Source: Brevibacillus fluminis
GTDB lineage: Bacteria > Bacillota > Bacilli > Brevibacillales > Brevibacillaceae
NCBI RefSeq assembly: GCF_003710825.1
Contig: NZ_RHHQ01000023.1
Location: 62,001-126,000 of the forward strand
DNA: 64,000 nucleotides
Direction: 5' to 3'
Shown one piece after another: positions 44,025 to 52,757 of the stretch (the first letter of the stretch is position 1; every line of letters begins with the position of its first letter). Under the pieces are notes generated by a model that was given only the letters and a program-made list of their open reading frames with translations, made no database searches and was not told where the DNA came from. Both the position numbers and the translations under genes were made by a program.

Positions 44025-45524
44025 TTAGCTCCGCAATGCTCTGCGCAAAATTTTCCCCGTCCGATTTTTGGGCAGCTCGGTCAAAAACTCGATTTGTCTC
44101 GGCAGCTTGTATCTGGCCAGCTTGTCTTGGCAAAAATTCATGATTTCGCTGTCCGTCAGCTGTTCATCCTGCTTCACGATGAACGCCTTGACTATCTCGC
44201 CATACTCCTGATCTAGCAAACCGATAACAGCCGCTTCCATCACAGCTGGATGCTGATACAAAACCTCTTCCACCTCACGAGGGTAAACGTTATAGCCGCC
44301 GACTAAAATGATGTCTTTTTTCCGGTCGACGATGAACAGGAACCCTTCTTCATCCATTGTCGCCATATCGCCTGTGTACAACCAGCCATCCTTTATCGCC
44401 GCTGCCGTCGCTTCCGGCATCCCCAAGTATCCTTTCATCACGCCAGGGCCGTAGATGATCAGTTCGCCTACCTCACCCGTCGGGACGTCATGGCCATCCG
44501 GATCGACGACGCGGATTTTGACGCCGGGTATTTCTACTCCGATCGAACCCGGCTTGCGTACCCGGTTTAGCGTATTGAACGCTGCCACCGGTGAAGACTC
44601 GGACAATCCGTACCCTTCCAGAATCGGCGCTTTGTATTTGTCTTCGAATTTTTTCAGAAGCTCGACCGGCATCGCCGCTCCGCCTGACACACAAAGACGC
44701 AGAGAACAGAAATCGTCAGCTGTCGCTTGAGGGAGCTGCAGCATAAAGCTGTACATCGTGGGAACGCCGCAAAAGACCGTCGCCTTTTCATCTCGGATCA
44801 TGTCCACGACGGCCGCCGGGCTGAACTTGGGCAGCATCAGCATCGTGGCACCGCATGCAATGGATGCGTTCATGCAGGTTGTCATGCTGAATACATGGAA
44901 AACGGGAAGGACCACCACAACCCGATCCTTTTGGGTCAAATCGAACAGCTGGCAAGTAGCTTCAGCATTTGAGGCCAAGTTCCGGTGCGTCAGCATCGCA
45001 CCTTTTGGATCACCCGTCGTGCCGGACGTATACAAGATAACGGCGAGATCGTCCTCTGTTACCGAAGCGCTCTCAAACAATTCGCTTCCTTCCTGCATGA
45101 ACTGCTCGAATGACCATTCGCTTTCAACGGCCTCCGTAAAAATCACCAGCTCCAGCGTACCGTACTGCTGCTTCGAATCAGCCAATATTTTGCTTGCGGC
45201 CGAGCCTGCAATTGCAGTTTTTGCTTGGCTGTTCGTGAGGATATACGCGATCTCCCTTGCCGTATAGATCGGGTTCATCGGAACCACCGCTGCGCCTGTG
45301 CGGAGGATTCCATAGTAGGCGATGACGAATTGCAAACAGTTATCGAGGAGCAGCGCCACTTTGTCGCCTTTTCCAATACCATGCTTGACAAGTGCAGACG
45401 CGAACTGATCGGCAAGTAGATCAAGCTGTTCATACGAGGTGCGTTTCCCGTCAAACAGACATGCTGTCTGCTGCGGGTATTGTTTCGCGGCGTTTTTGAG
45501 ATTCTCATTCAAAATCCAAGCCAT
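44025..45524 (-). CDS. Fatty-acid/carboxylate CoA ligase (AMP-forming)
   Basis: A 499-residue member of the ANL superfamily. The phosphate loop YTSGTTGDPKGAM, the A5 motif EGYGLSES, the adenine/ribose motif YTGDMATMDEEG and the catalytic lysine near the C-terminus in PKNRTGKILRRAL are present. It activates a carboxylic acid to the acyl-adenylate and then to the CoA thioester. Chain length is not evident. AGGAGG precedes ATG 45524. It is not obviously linked to the 24-31 kb catabolic unit. Confidence 0.92.
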   Translation of the reverse strand: MAWILNENLKNAAKQYPQQTACLFDGKRTSYEQLDLLADQFASALVKHGIGKGDKVALLLDNCLQFVIAYYGILRTGAAVVPMNPIYTAREIAYILTNSQAKTAIAGSAASKILADSKQQYGTLELVIFTEAVESEWSFEQFMQEGSELFESASVTEDDLAVILYTSGTTGDPKGAMLTHRNLASNAEATCQLFDLTQKDRVVVVLPVFHVFSMTTCMNASIACGATMLMLPKFSPAAVVDMIRDEKATVFCGVPTMYSFMLQLPQATADDFCSLRLCVSGGAAMPVELLKKFEDKYKAPILEGYGLSESSPVAAFNTLNRVRKPGSIGVEIPGVKIRVVDPDGHDVPTGEVGELIIYGPGVMKGYLGMPEATAAAIKDGWLYTGDMATMDEEGFLFIVDRKKDIILVGGYNVYPREVEEVLYQHPAVMEAAVIGLLDQEYGEIVKAFIVKQDEQLTDSEIMNFCQDKLARYKLPRQIEFLTELPKNRTGKILRRALRS

Positions 45525-46242
45525 GTACCAATTCCTCCTCATCATTCGGTACGATTTGCGTGTGGCAAACGTCCGTGCAAACTATGTAATCATTGTTCAT
45601 TCAATCGTGTATTTTTCTGGAAAGGCTGCATCTTGCTGTATCACTCAGTTGATTTCGAAGATTCAGAATATCATGTTCATTTGCAACCAAATTCGGCCTG
45701 GTCGTTTTTCATCTGTTTCAACTCGATAATCCTCTCCACACTCTATGTCAAAATCACTTCGCTGCAATAGAGGCCAATGCGGATGCCCATCCGTCGACAG
45801 AGCGCTCGCTCGCCTTCCAACAGTTTCCAATCCTTTTTTCGATCGCTTCTTTTCCCTGGGCATTTGCGCACCATTATATCGAGCATATATATCTTTTCTA
45901 TGTATTTTAGGTTCCTCTTGACGTAGTGTCAATGTGTGATTTTACGAAAAATTCAAACAGAAAACCACCAGCAGTCTCATATGGCTGTTGGTAACGCCAC
46001 ATCCGGCTGTCCAGTGAAAATAATGTTTTAGACTGGGGTGCTTGATATACCGTGGTTTATGAGATTGAAAATCGCCACCCTTTTAAAAATAAGTGTTGGA
46101 CTGGACAAAAAATTAAACAGCGGCAGACTACAACTTGAAAAATAAAGTCTTAGACTACCGGTGTTTTAATTGAACTAACGTATATTTATACGAAACAAAT
46201 TTTTTGTTTTCATTTCTTCTGCAAAGAAATCGTTAACGTAGT
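45525..46242. other. Intergenic stretch without a convincing gene; three imperfect repeats
   Basis: The 718-bp region becomes strongly AT-rich after about 45,900. No frame has both a start signal and protein-like composition; an open minus-strand frame at 45663-45932 is basic and lacks a ribosome binding site. Three imperfect direct repeats of the form AATAAnGTnTTAGACTgg occur near 46019, 46087 and 46141, spaced about 55-70 bases. They may be remnants of a mobile element or a short tandem array; I cannot assign them. Confidence 0.35.
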
Positions 46243-46276
46243 TTGTCAAGGGCATTGTCCTAACTGCCCTTGACAA
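46243..46276 (-). terminator. Hairpin after the 46290 gene
   Basis: A perfect 12-bp stem TTGTCAAGGGCA / TGCCCTTGACAA lies 14 bases after the stop. There is no T tract, so it may be a transcript-stabilising or weak terminator hairpin. Confidence 0.5.
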
Positions 46277-46289
46277 GAAATGGAAATTA

Positions 46290-46760
46290 TTATGTGTCTT
46301 CATTAAGCTGCAAGTTTAAATACTCTTGTACATTAGGCCCATTAGGATTAGCTAATACTGTTTGAATCCATGCTTCCCTCTCAAAGCACAGTACGCGAAG
46401 ATCCCAAACACAAGCAATTAACCCTGTAGGTGTTACGTACGTAAACTCTTCCGGATTATCATGAGGTGCAACGTAAACTTGATGATGCAATTCATTTTCG
46501 TCAGACCACCAATCAATAAATATAAAGCTTGCACCGCGCCCATCATGAACCCCTATAAAGCCAACACCATAACGATTTTCAGTGATTGCAGGTTTGGGAA
46601 GACACTCACAAGCAAGTAATTTCGCTCTTTCAATTATGTTTGATCTAGGAAACTCACCTTGATATGTTATTCCATATATTTTTAACGTCCAATCTGAATG
46701 ATCCCAAAGTTCAAGAAATCGAATGGGTCTCTGTTTATAACTTTCTTCAATTTTAATCAT
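46290..46760 (-). CDS. Conserved-looking cytosolic protein of unknown function
   Basis: From ATG 46760, preceded by GAGGTGAT, the product has 156 residues, is soluble and rich in Trp and Tyr (ELWDHSDWTLKIYGI, FIFIDWWSDENELHHQVYV). It has a mixed alpha/beta pattern and no obvious catalytic motif. I do not recognise the family. It follows the DoxX-like gene by 32 bases and may belong to the TetR-controlled unit. A longer frame to 46847 overlaps the DoxX-like gene and has no start signal. Confidence 0.75.
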   Translation of the reverse strand: MIKIEESYKQRPIRFLELWDHSDWTLKIYGITYQGEFPRSNIIERAKLLACECLPKPAITENRYGVGFIGVHDGRGASFIFIDWWSDENELHHQVYVAPHDNPEEFTYVTPTGLIACVWDLRVLCFEREAWIQTVLANPNGPNVQEYLNLQLNEDT

Positions 46761-46792
46761 GAATATCACCTCGTAACACGTCTTTTTTATAA

Positions 46793-47146
46793 TTAGAAGA
46801 ACCCCTTTAGATTCCTTAGAATCACGAAGATAGATAAAATGAAGCAAACCAATGCAGGAATGATCGTTACAACAGATTGGTTTGCCCGAAAAATATGGGC
46901 GTGAATAGCGCCTAACATGAGAATTACAAACAGTACACCTGCCCCAGCAGCCAAATATCTATTCGAGGCACCCAAAATCATTGCTATACCTCCAATGAGT
47001 TCAAGAAATCCAATTACAGACATAAACCATAATGGATATTGGTAGTGCTGCCAATGCTCAACCTGGAATGGTATGCGCAAGAGTTTTATAATACCGCCTG
47101 TTAAAATAAAAACAGCTAGAATTACCTGTAAGACAGTAGTTATCAT
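46793..47146 (-). CDS. DoxX-like small membrane protein
   Basis: A 117-residue protein with four hydrophobic helices and the DoxX/DoxD-like pattern (GGIIKLLRIP, MSVIGFLELIGGIAMILG). Members are linked to redox or stress functions, but a specific activity is not known here. AAAGGAG lies upstream of the ATG. It lies 16 bases downstream of the TetR-type regulator gene, so the two are probably cotranscribed. Confidence 0.8.
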   Translation of the reverse strand: MITTVLQVILAVFILTGGIIKLLRIPFQVEHWQHYQYPLWFMSVIGFLELIGGIAMILGASNRYLAAGAGVLFVILMLGAIHAHIFRANQSVVTIIPALVCFILSIFVILRNLKGFF

Positions 47147-47162
47147 TTAACCCCCACTCCTT

Positions 47163-47777
47163 TCAACTATCTTGTATAGAGGTATCTCCGTTTGCAAGCA
47201 TCCCATACAACAAAAGATTGACTACTTGTAACGCTAGACTTTCTGGCCCCTTAATCCCAGGTAACAAAAGGGAAAGTGTTAGACGTTCCACAATTCCAAC
47301 TATGCACTCCGCTACAGTTTCCATCGCCAATTCAGAACGAAAATGACCCATTTGTTGTTCTGCTCGTAAATTATCTATAAGCAGAGAGGTTAGCTCTTCC
47401 TTGATTTGATCCGAATTTGGGGCTAGAAAAAGCCCGATACGAGTTATATTTGGAGTTGCAGCTAGAAAACGGAAAATCGTCTCCAGTGTCATCAACAACT
47501 GCTTTGGAACATCGTGTGCCTCTACCGTGGGTGCAAAGCGACTCGTTTGTACTAACTTTCGCAGTCGGGTACGAAACTCGTTTACTAACTCATCAAAGAT
47601 GGCTTCCTTGTTAGAAAAGTAGAGATAGAAAGCAGGTTGAGTCAATCCAGCCCGTGTAACAATAGTACTAACTTTTGTCTCATGAAACCCTCGGTTTGCG
47701 AATTCATCCGCCGCAATGGTAAGCAAACGCATTCGGCTTTCCTTACCTTTCAACCCTTTTACTAGTGTCATGTCCAT
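47163..47777 (-). CDS. TetR-family transcriptional regulator
   Basis: A 204-residue protein with an N-terminal TetR helix-turn-helix (about 10-60; TIAADEFANRGFHETKVSTIV, LTQPAFYLYFSNKEAIFDELV) and an alpha-helical ligand domain. It probably represses the regulator - DoxX - 46290 unit. ATG 47777 has AGGAG five bases upstream; ATG 47771 and TTG 47798 are alternatives. A palindromic site lies at 47828-47849. Confidence 0.9.
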   Translation of the reverse strand: MDMTLVKGLKGKESRMRLLTIAADEFANRGFHETKVSTIVTRAGLTQPAFYLYFSNKEAIFDELVNEFRTRLRKLVQTSRFAPTVEAHDVPKQLLMTLETIFRFLAATPNITRIGLFLAPNSDQIKEELTSLLIDNLRAEQQMGHFRSELAMETVAECIVGIVERLTLSLLLPGIKGPESLALQVVNLLLYGMLANGDTSIQDS

Positions 47778-47827
47778 ATCATCTCCTGAAATACTCAAGA
47801 AAACAGTATTTTACATTACTTAAAAAT

Positions 47828-47849
47828 AACGTTACTTAAAAGTAATGTT
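47828..47849 (-). promoter_or_regulatory. Palindromic operator candidate for the TetR regulator
   Basis: AACGTTACTTAAAAGTAATGTT is a 22-bp near-perfect palindrome 50 bases upstream of the regulator start; a further partial copy of the half-site (ACATTACTT) lies at 47812. Size and position fit a TetR-type operator. Confidence 0.6.
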
Positions 47850-48358
47850 TTTTGTAATGTCTCATAGTTGATACTCCGTTGTCAATATTATTAATCAGAA
47901 GATTATTTACTTTTTTGATTTTATTTAATAGGTCATAACCATCAGCATCTTCCTTAATTTCACGCATCCCCCAACACCCCAGGCAATTCAAAAAAAGCCG
48001 GTTTCACCACGCTAAGGGTATACCAGCTATTTTTAAGTCTCCTTCTTCGTAACGTTAAAATCCGCATTTGCGCCTACTATATCTACCTAAATTCCGAGAG
48101 CTTCATGTCTATCAATTTAAGAATGGTTTCCTTTTCCTATTCCTCCAAGGGGGTACTGGTTACAATATTTTGGACCTGTTCCTTAGTCTTAATAAGATAG
48201 TTATGGGTAACAAATTCACAAATGATTCGTGATGAATCCTATCTAATTCTTTGATTGGAAAAGACTCACCTAAACCTGCCCGATAATGACCTTGTGACAG
48301 TTCGATGTGAAACATACGAATTGAACTACCAAAAGGGTTAACCATTCCATCGAGAAAG
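47850..48358. other. Intergenic region with a possible gene fragment
   Basis: The region between the TetR gene and the DUF4179 gene holds a minus-strand frame (48160-48381) whose middle part looks protein-like (SSIRMFHIELSQGHYRAGL, then GESFPIKELDRIHHESF). Its 5' end lies inside the terminator of the DUF4179 gene and it has no ribosome binding site. I read it as a decayed fragment of an unknown gene. The rest is AT-rich and shows nothing I can support. Confidence 0.3.
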
Positions 48359-48387
48359 GCCGGCTGACTCAGGTGAGTCAAGCCGGC
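48359..48387 (-). terminator. Terminator of the sigma/DUF4179 unit
   Basis: A GCCGGCTTGACTC / GAGTCAGCCGGC hairpin lies 25 bases after the DUF4179 stop; the T tract is short (CCTTTCTC). Confidence 0.65.
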
Positions 48388-48412
48388 TTACTTGTTGGCA
48401 GATATTCTTTTC

Positions 48413-49522
48413 CTACTTTATATCTATCGTAATCTCCGGCATGGTCTCTTTTTTGTGTTCCCTGGTGCCCACAGGCGCTTCTTTTTTCTCTTTTCCGTTC
48501 TCATCAAAAGAAACCCCCCCTTTATTTTCAGAGATGTAGATGATTGGCGTAATCGTCAGCTTCGTGGCCTTCTCCTCCAACTTTCTGAAGGTCATGCTCC
48601 ATTTCATGATCCCCGTAGAGGCATCGCCATGTCCCCCATTGTCCTCTCCCTCATACACATTGCCCAAATCATCCTTGACAATCAGATGGGCGCTTACATC
48701 CTGCAAACGCTCCCGATATTCATCGGGTACTTGCTGTGTATAGTCCGTTACGAATGACATCGGGGTTAGCTTGACTTTGTCAATCGTTACGACGAAGCCA
48801 TCTTTCTCTGTACGTTTGTGAACAAGCTTCACATCGCTTTCCACAGTTTGCAGCTTAAAGGCAAACGACCATTTTCCGTCGATCTCTTCTTGCTGATTGT
48901 TCTCGATTTTTAGGATGTCGTTGATCGTCAGCTGGCACTCTACCTCTTCCATCTCCCCAGCAATACTGTAGTTTGCTTGCCCGACGTAAGTGTTCGACGC
49001 TACTTTCTCCACATGATCGCTTCCCGTCAGTCCGCCGGTATAGTTATGGATACGCAAGGAAGGTCCCAAACCGATTAACGGCGATTCCCCGAGATCTTGA
49101 GGAGACTTTACTTCGTAGGTATAGGAAATTGTTTTGCCATCAAAAACGGCATCCTTCACTGTGATCTGAATCCCGTTGCTCTCTTTGCTCACATTCACTT
49201 CATTGGCATTGACCTGGTACAAATCATACACACCTGTCTGAGATGTATCCAAAAAACGGAAAATATCACCGATAATCGGAATGCCAGCGGCGTAGGCCGG
49301 ATTGTTGATTCCCAGATAAGCAGTGCCTCCAACCAGAAGACCAGCGAACGCTGCCGCGATTATTTTCGTTCCGGCCCATCCCTTCTTCTTTCTAACCGAC
49401 TCCAGCAATCGTTTTTTCACTTTTGCTTTTTCAAGCATGGTAACCTCCGTCGCTTCCTCGATTTCTCTCATTTCCATCTCATCGACCTTTACTTCTTTCA
49501 ATAACCGGTAAATACCCCGCAT
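48413..49522 (-). CDS. DUF4179-domain membrane protein (likely anti-sigma factor)
   Basis: The 369-residue protein has a charged cytoplasmic N-terminus (about 1-48), one transmembrane helix (about 52-70, TKIIAAAFAGLLVGGTAYL), and a large extracytoplasmic beta-rich region with the DUF4179 pattern (GIPIIGDIFRFL) and a C-terminal DUF5643-like domain. It is encoded 11 bases downstream of an ECF sigma factor gene, the usual position for a membrane anti-sigma factor that senses envelope stress; this role is inferred. GGAGAGGGAG precedes the ATG. Confidence 0.85.
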   Translation of the reverse strand: MRGIYRLLKEVKVDEMEMREIEEATEVTMLEKAKVKKRLLESVRKKKGWAGTKIIAAAFAGLLVGGTAYLGINNPAYAAGIPIIGDIFRFLDTSQTGVYDLYQVNANEVNVSKESNGIQITVKDAVFDGKTISYTYEVKSPQDLGESPLIGLGPSLRIHNYTGGLTGSDHVEKVASNTYVGQANYSIAGEMEEVECQLTINDILKIENNQQEEIDGKWSFAFKLQTVESDVKLVHKRTEKDGFVVTIDKVKLTPMSFVTDYTQQVPDEYRERLQDVSAHLIVKDDLGNVYEGEDNGGHGDASTGIMKWSMTFRKLEEKATKLTITPIIYISENKGGVSFDENGKEKKEAPVGTREHKKETMPEITIDIK

Positions 49523-49533
49523 GGCTCCCTCTC

Positions 49534-50082
49534 CTATCTGTTCATTGTCGCCTGTTCGGCCAACTTTTTCTTTCCGCGGAAAACTCTATTATCCACAGCC
49601 GTCCTTGTAAGCCCTAACTGCTTGGCGATTTCGTCTGATTTGACACCTAAGAAATATTTCATTGCGAATATTTTCTGATCAATCGGCTGCAATGTATGGA
49701 TGAACGTCGCGAGCTCCCGCTTATTCTCCTGCAGTACAACCTGATCTTCCGTCGATAAACCCTGTACGAGACTTTCGACTGCCAAGGAGACCTCGTCGCG
49801 CTTCCCCATCTTCCGGTAGTAGTCAATTGCTTGATATTTGGCTATTTTATAGAGCCATTTTTTAAAATCCTCTCCGTCTCCTTCGAATTGATTGGCATGG
49901 TTCCATACCGCCAGGAATACATCATTTATGCATTCCTCAATCTCCCCGGACTGGTATTTCGGGCCTAATACTTTGCACACAGTACCTTTCACCAGCCCCA
50001 AATATTTGTCTACGATATACTCCAAAGCATCTTCTTTTTTCTTTTTTAATCGCTCGATGTAATTCCGTTCATCACATCTCAT
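49534..50082 (-). CDS. ECF-type RNA polymerase sigma factor
   Basis: A 182-residue sigma-70 family protein with region 2 (about 15-85; YIVDKYLGLVKGTV, DVFLAVWNHANQFEG, FKKWLYKIAKYQAIDYYRK) and region 4 (about 125-175; KYFLGVKSDEIAKQLGLTRTAVDNRVFRGKKKL). ATG 50082 has GGGAGG at a good distance. The open frame reaches 50253 but that part overlaps the endonuclease gene and is not protein-like. The downstream DUF4179 protein is its likely antagonist. Confidence 0.9.
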   Translation of the reverse strand: MRCDERNYIERLKKKKEDALEYIVDKYLGLVKGTVCKVLGPKYQSGEIEECINDVFLAVWNHANQFEGDGEDFKKWLYKIAKYQAIDYYRKMGKRDEVSLAVESLVQGLSTEDQVVLQENKRELATFIHTLQPIDQKIFAMKYFLGVKSDEIAKQLGLTRTAVDNRVFRGKKKLAEQATMNR

Positions 50083-50245
50083 TTCTATAATTCCTCCCAG
50101 ATGTTCGGTAAAGGCCTTTACACCATAGACAACGAAAAAAATCTGACTTTCTCTCGCAAATTCCGCTTTTTTTAAAAAAATGACACAGCACCAGTCTAAT
50201 ACTATATTTTCAACGAACCCCGGCCGCTGCCTTCCCTTTTTCTGG

Positions 50246-51088
50246 TTACCCATCGTTCGATTCTGCTAGTGAATGGACGTAAGCAATCTCATCTTGATGC
50301 GTATACGATGCCGAGCTTGGCGTCTCCAAAATCACCGGCATCTCCCGGATCACCGGTGATTGCAGAAACCCACGCATGCTCGTTTCTCCGATGTACCCTT
50401 TGCCTACGTTCGCGTGGCGATCGCGATAGGAGCTTGACTCATGCATGGAATCGTTCAGATGCACCGCCTTCAAGTGGGGAAAGTAGCCCAACTCCGTCCC
50501 TTTTTCCACGAGCGCTGGCCAATTGCTTCCGTTCCATAGTCCACTGGCAAATGCATGGCACGTATCGAGGCAAAACCCGATCTTCTCCGGATACGCTGAA
50601 AGCTTGCGGATTTGGACAAGCTCTTCGAAAGTGATCCCCATTTTTGCACCTTGCCCGGCATTGTTTTCAATCAACACGAGGGCTGAACCTTCCCAGTCGC
50701 GTAAAATTTGATTCAACATGTTGATCATCAACGTATACCCCATCAGCGGGTCGGCCCCTTTGTATTTGCCAAAATGAACGACAACCCCGATCGACCCGCA
50801 CGCTTCCGCAATCTCCAGATCGTTCGCAATGGATGCCATCATAACGCGCCGCATCGCATCGTCTGCCTCCGATAAATTGGTGGGGTAAGCCGTGTGTGCG
50901 ATCGAGACCAGTCCATGCTCTTGGCATAAACGAGCGCAATTGTTCGCATCCTGGTGATCAAAAGACTTCACCGTCAAGCTGCGCGGGTTTTTGGGAAAAT
51001 ACTGAAACGCCTTGCCCCCCAAGCGGACCGTCTGCTGGGCTGCGCCAAAATACCCGTTTCTCGTGCTCACATGACTGCCGATTTTCAT
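50246..51088 (-). CDS. nfo: Endonuclease IV-type AP endonuclease
   Basis: The 280-residue TIM-barrel protein begins MKIGSHVSTRNGYFGAAQQ and keeps the zinc-site pattern of Nfo: VVHFGKYKG, a metal Glu in LIENNAGQG, CLDTCHAFASG, HLNDS followed by SYRDRHANVGKGYIG, and VILETP. It cuts DNA at abasic sites in base excision repair. AGAGGTGG precedes the ATG. Confidence 0.9.
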   Translation of the reverse strand: MKIGSHVSTRNGYFGAAQQTVRLGGKAFQYFPKNPRSLTVKSFDHQDANNCARLCQEHGLVSIAHTAYPTNLSEADDAMRRVMMASIANDLEIAEACGSIGVVVHFGKYKGADPLMGYTLMINMLNQILRDWEGSALVLIENNAGQGAKMGITFEELVQIRKLSAYPEKIGFCLDTCHAFASGLWNGSNWPALVEKGTELGYFPHLKAVHLNDSMHESSSYRDRHANVGKGYIGETSMRGFLQSPVIREMPVILETPSSASYTHQDEIAYVHSLAESNDG

Positions 51089-51245
51089 CCTTCTTCCACC
51101 TCTCCCACCCGATCGTCAACAGGCTTCAGTTTGGTTCATTTTTCCCTCTCCTTTTCCGCGTATGCGCGAATGTTTAATTCCTATTAACACTGGCAGGCGC
51201 CCGGTGTTATTCTACTGATAACGATGTGCAGAGGAGGAATTCCGT

Positions 51246-52172
51246 TTGAAATACATCCGATTGAAACATACCGAGCTGGATGTTTCCAACTTAATTATGG
51301 GCAACATGCGGCTCGCACAGCTTTCACTGCGTGAAGCAGAAACGCTAATTCGCACCGCCATGGACGAGGGGATCAATTTCTTTGATCATGCCGACATTTA
51401 TGGACAAGGTCGGTGTGAGGAGCGGTTTGCAGAAGCGATCCAAATGAATCAGGGCATTCGTGAAAAAATGATTTTGCAAAGCAAATGCGGGATTCGATCG
51501 AAAGAAAACTACTACGACTTTTCCAAGGAACATATTGTAGGATCGGTCGATGGCATTTTGCAGCGACTCAAAACCGACTATTTGGATATTCTCCTCCTCC
51601 ATCGCCCGGATCCATTGGTGGAGCCAACCAAGGTTGCAGAGGCGTTCGATGCCCTCCATCGCAGCGGCAAAGTGCGGTATTTTGGCGTATCCAACCACAA
51701 TCCGGCGCAAATCGAGCTCCTACAAAAATTCACTCCTCACAAAATCGTGGCGAACCAAATCCAATTCAGCCTCGCGCATACGCCCGCCATCGACTCCGGC
51801 ATCGCGCTGAACATGGGGATCGACCAGTCAATCAACCGCGACAGCAGCATTTTGGATTACTGTCGCCTGCATGACATTTCAATGCAAGCATGGTCGCCGT
51901 TCCAGCATGGAAGCTTTGAGGGACCTTTTCTCGGGAATACCGAAAAATTCCCGGAGCTGAACAAAACGATTCGAAGCATCGCGGAAACGTATTCCGTCAC
52001 GGACACGGCCATCGCGACGGCATGGATCACGCGCCATCCAGCCAATATCCATGTGGTGCTCGGCACAACTAACCCGCAACGAATAAAAGATGCTTGCAAA
52101 GGTTCCGATCTGTCGTTGACCCGTGAGGAATGGTACCGGCTTTATAAGGCGGCAGGGAATATTGTGCCTTAG
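51246..52172 (+). CDS. Aldo/keto reductase (YdhF-like)
   Basis: A 308-residue aldo/keto reductase. FFDHADIYGQG carries the catalytic Asp and Tyr, QSKCGI the Lys, and ILLLHRPDP the His. GSIALN-type phosphate loops are replaced by an insertion around GMDQSINRDS-like residues (about 195-200). It starts with TTG behind AGAGGAGG at eight bases. It is a single plus-strand gene ending at a bidirectional terminator. Confidence 0.9.
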   Translation: MKYIRLKHTELDVSNLIMGNMRLAQLSLREAETLIRTAMDEGINFFDHADIYGQGRCEERFAEAIQMNQGIREKMILQSKCGIRSKENYYDFSKEHIVGSVDGILQRLKTDYLDILLLHRPDPLVEPTKVAEAFDALHRSGKVRYFGVSNHNPAQIELLQKFTPHKIVANQIQFSLAHTPAIDSGIALNMGIDQSINRDSSILDYCRLHDISMQAWSPFQHGSFEGPFLGNTEKFPELNKTIRSIAETYSVTDTAIATAWITRHPANIHVVLGTTNPQRIKDACKGSDLSLTREEWYRLYKAAGNIVP

Positions 52173-52173
52173 A

Positions 52174-52229
52174 CAAAAAAATAACCACTGCGAAACCCGA
52201 CAAGTTCATTCGCAGTGGTTATTTTTTTC
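52174..52229 (+). terminator. Bidirectional terminator
   Basis: ATAACCACTGCGAA / TTCGCAGTGGTTAT, a 14-bp perfect stem (52181-52222) flanked by A7 and T7 tracts, serves both the aldo/keto reductase gene and the convergent cupin gene. Confidence 0.92.
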
Positions 52230-52252
52230 TATTTTTACGTGTTGATGACTTT

Positions 52253-52729
52253 CTATAACGCTACTTCAAGCGGGCCTCCCACGATGTCGATCCACTCGGT
52301 CTGCTCATCGGATTCAGTCGCCATCCAATAATAATGAGCCGATTTGTTAATGCCGTGACACGCATCATGCCAGACTCCGTGTCGGAGCACGATTACATCT
52401 CCCGGAGTTAGAACGACCACCTGAATGTCAGACAGAAGCGGCTTGCTGCCCGCAGAATGAGCTAAGGCAACCACGATCGGGTCAGCCATGCAAAAGATCG
52501 CTTCTTCCGTGTGAAGATGCCGCTCCATCGCACGAACTTCACATGGTGCAGGAGAACCAAGCGTCACCCCAAGACTGCCAGACGTACGGAGCAAAGGAGC
52601 GTTTGTCCGCCGATCTTCCCATCCATCGCCTTTGGAAAGCAGGAGATTTTCCGCCTCTTCCTTCATACTGAAGTAGGTGCCAAATTTGGAGAAATCGATT
52701 GCTGAAACCGGGACTGCTTTTATTTTCAT
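52253..52729 (-). CDS. Ureidoglycolate lyase (AllA)-like cupin protein
   Basis: The 158-residue protein begins MKIKAVPVSAIDFSKFGTYF, like AllA ureidoglycolate lyases, and keeps VRAMERHLHTEEAIF, PIVVALA and a C-terminal VLTPGDVIVLRHGVWHDAC that resembles the AllA core. Function in ureide breakdown is not certain; AllA-like proteins also act on other 2-hydroxy or sugar-acid substrates. ATG 52729 has GAGGAG eight bases upstream. It is the last gene of the ECF-BtpA-PfkB cluster, 28 bases after the kinase gene. Confidence 0.75.
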   Translation of the reverse strand: MKIKAVPVSAIDFSKFGTYFSMKEEAENLLLSKGDGWEDRRTNAPLLRTSGSLGVTLGSPAPCEVRAMERHLHTEEAIFCMADPIVVALAHSAGSKPLLSDIQVVVLTPGDVIVLRHGVWHDACHGINKSAHYYWMATESDEQTEWIDIVGGPLEVAL

Positions 52730-52757
52730 GCATATCTCTCCTCTCATGTGACGCCGT

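Noticed and set aside
43894..44133. Upstream extension of the methyltransferase frame into the acyl-CoA ligase gene
   Set aside because: Overlaps the ligase 3' end and its terminator and reads as non-protein sequence.
45663..45932. Minus-strand frame of 89 codons
   Set aside because: Basic, low-complexity start and no ribosome binding site; neighbouring frames show equally weak protein character.
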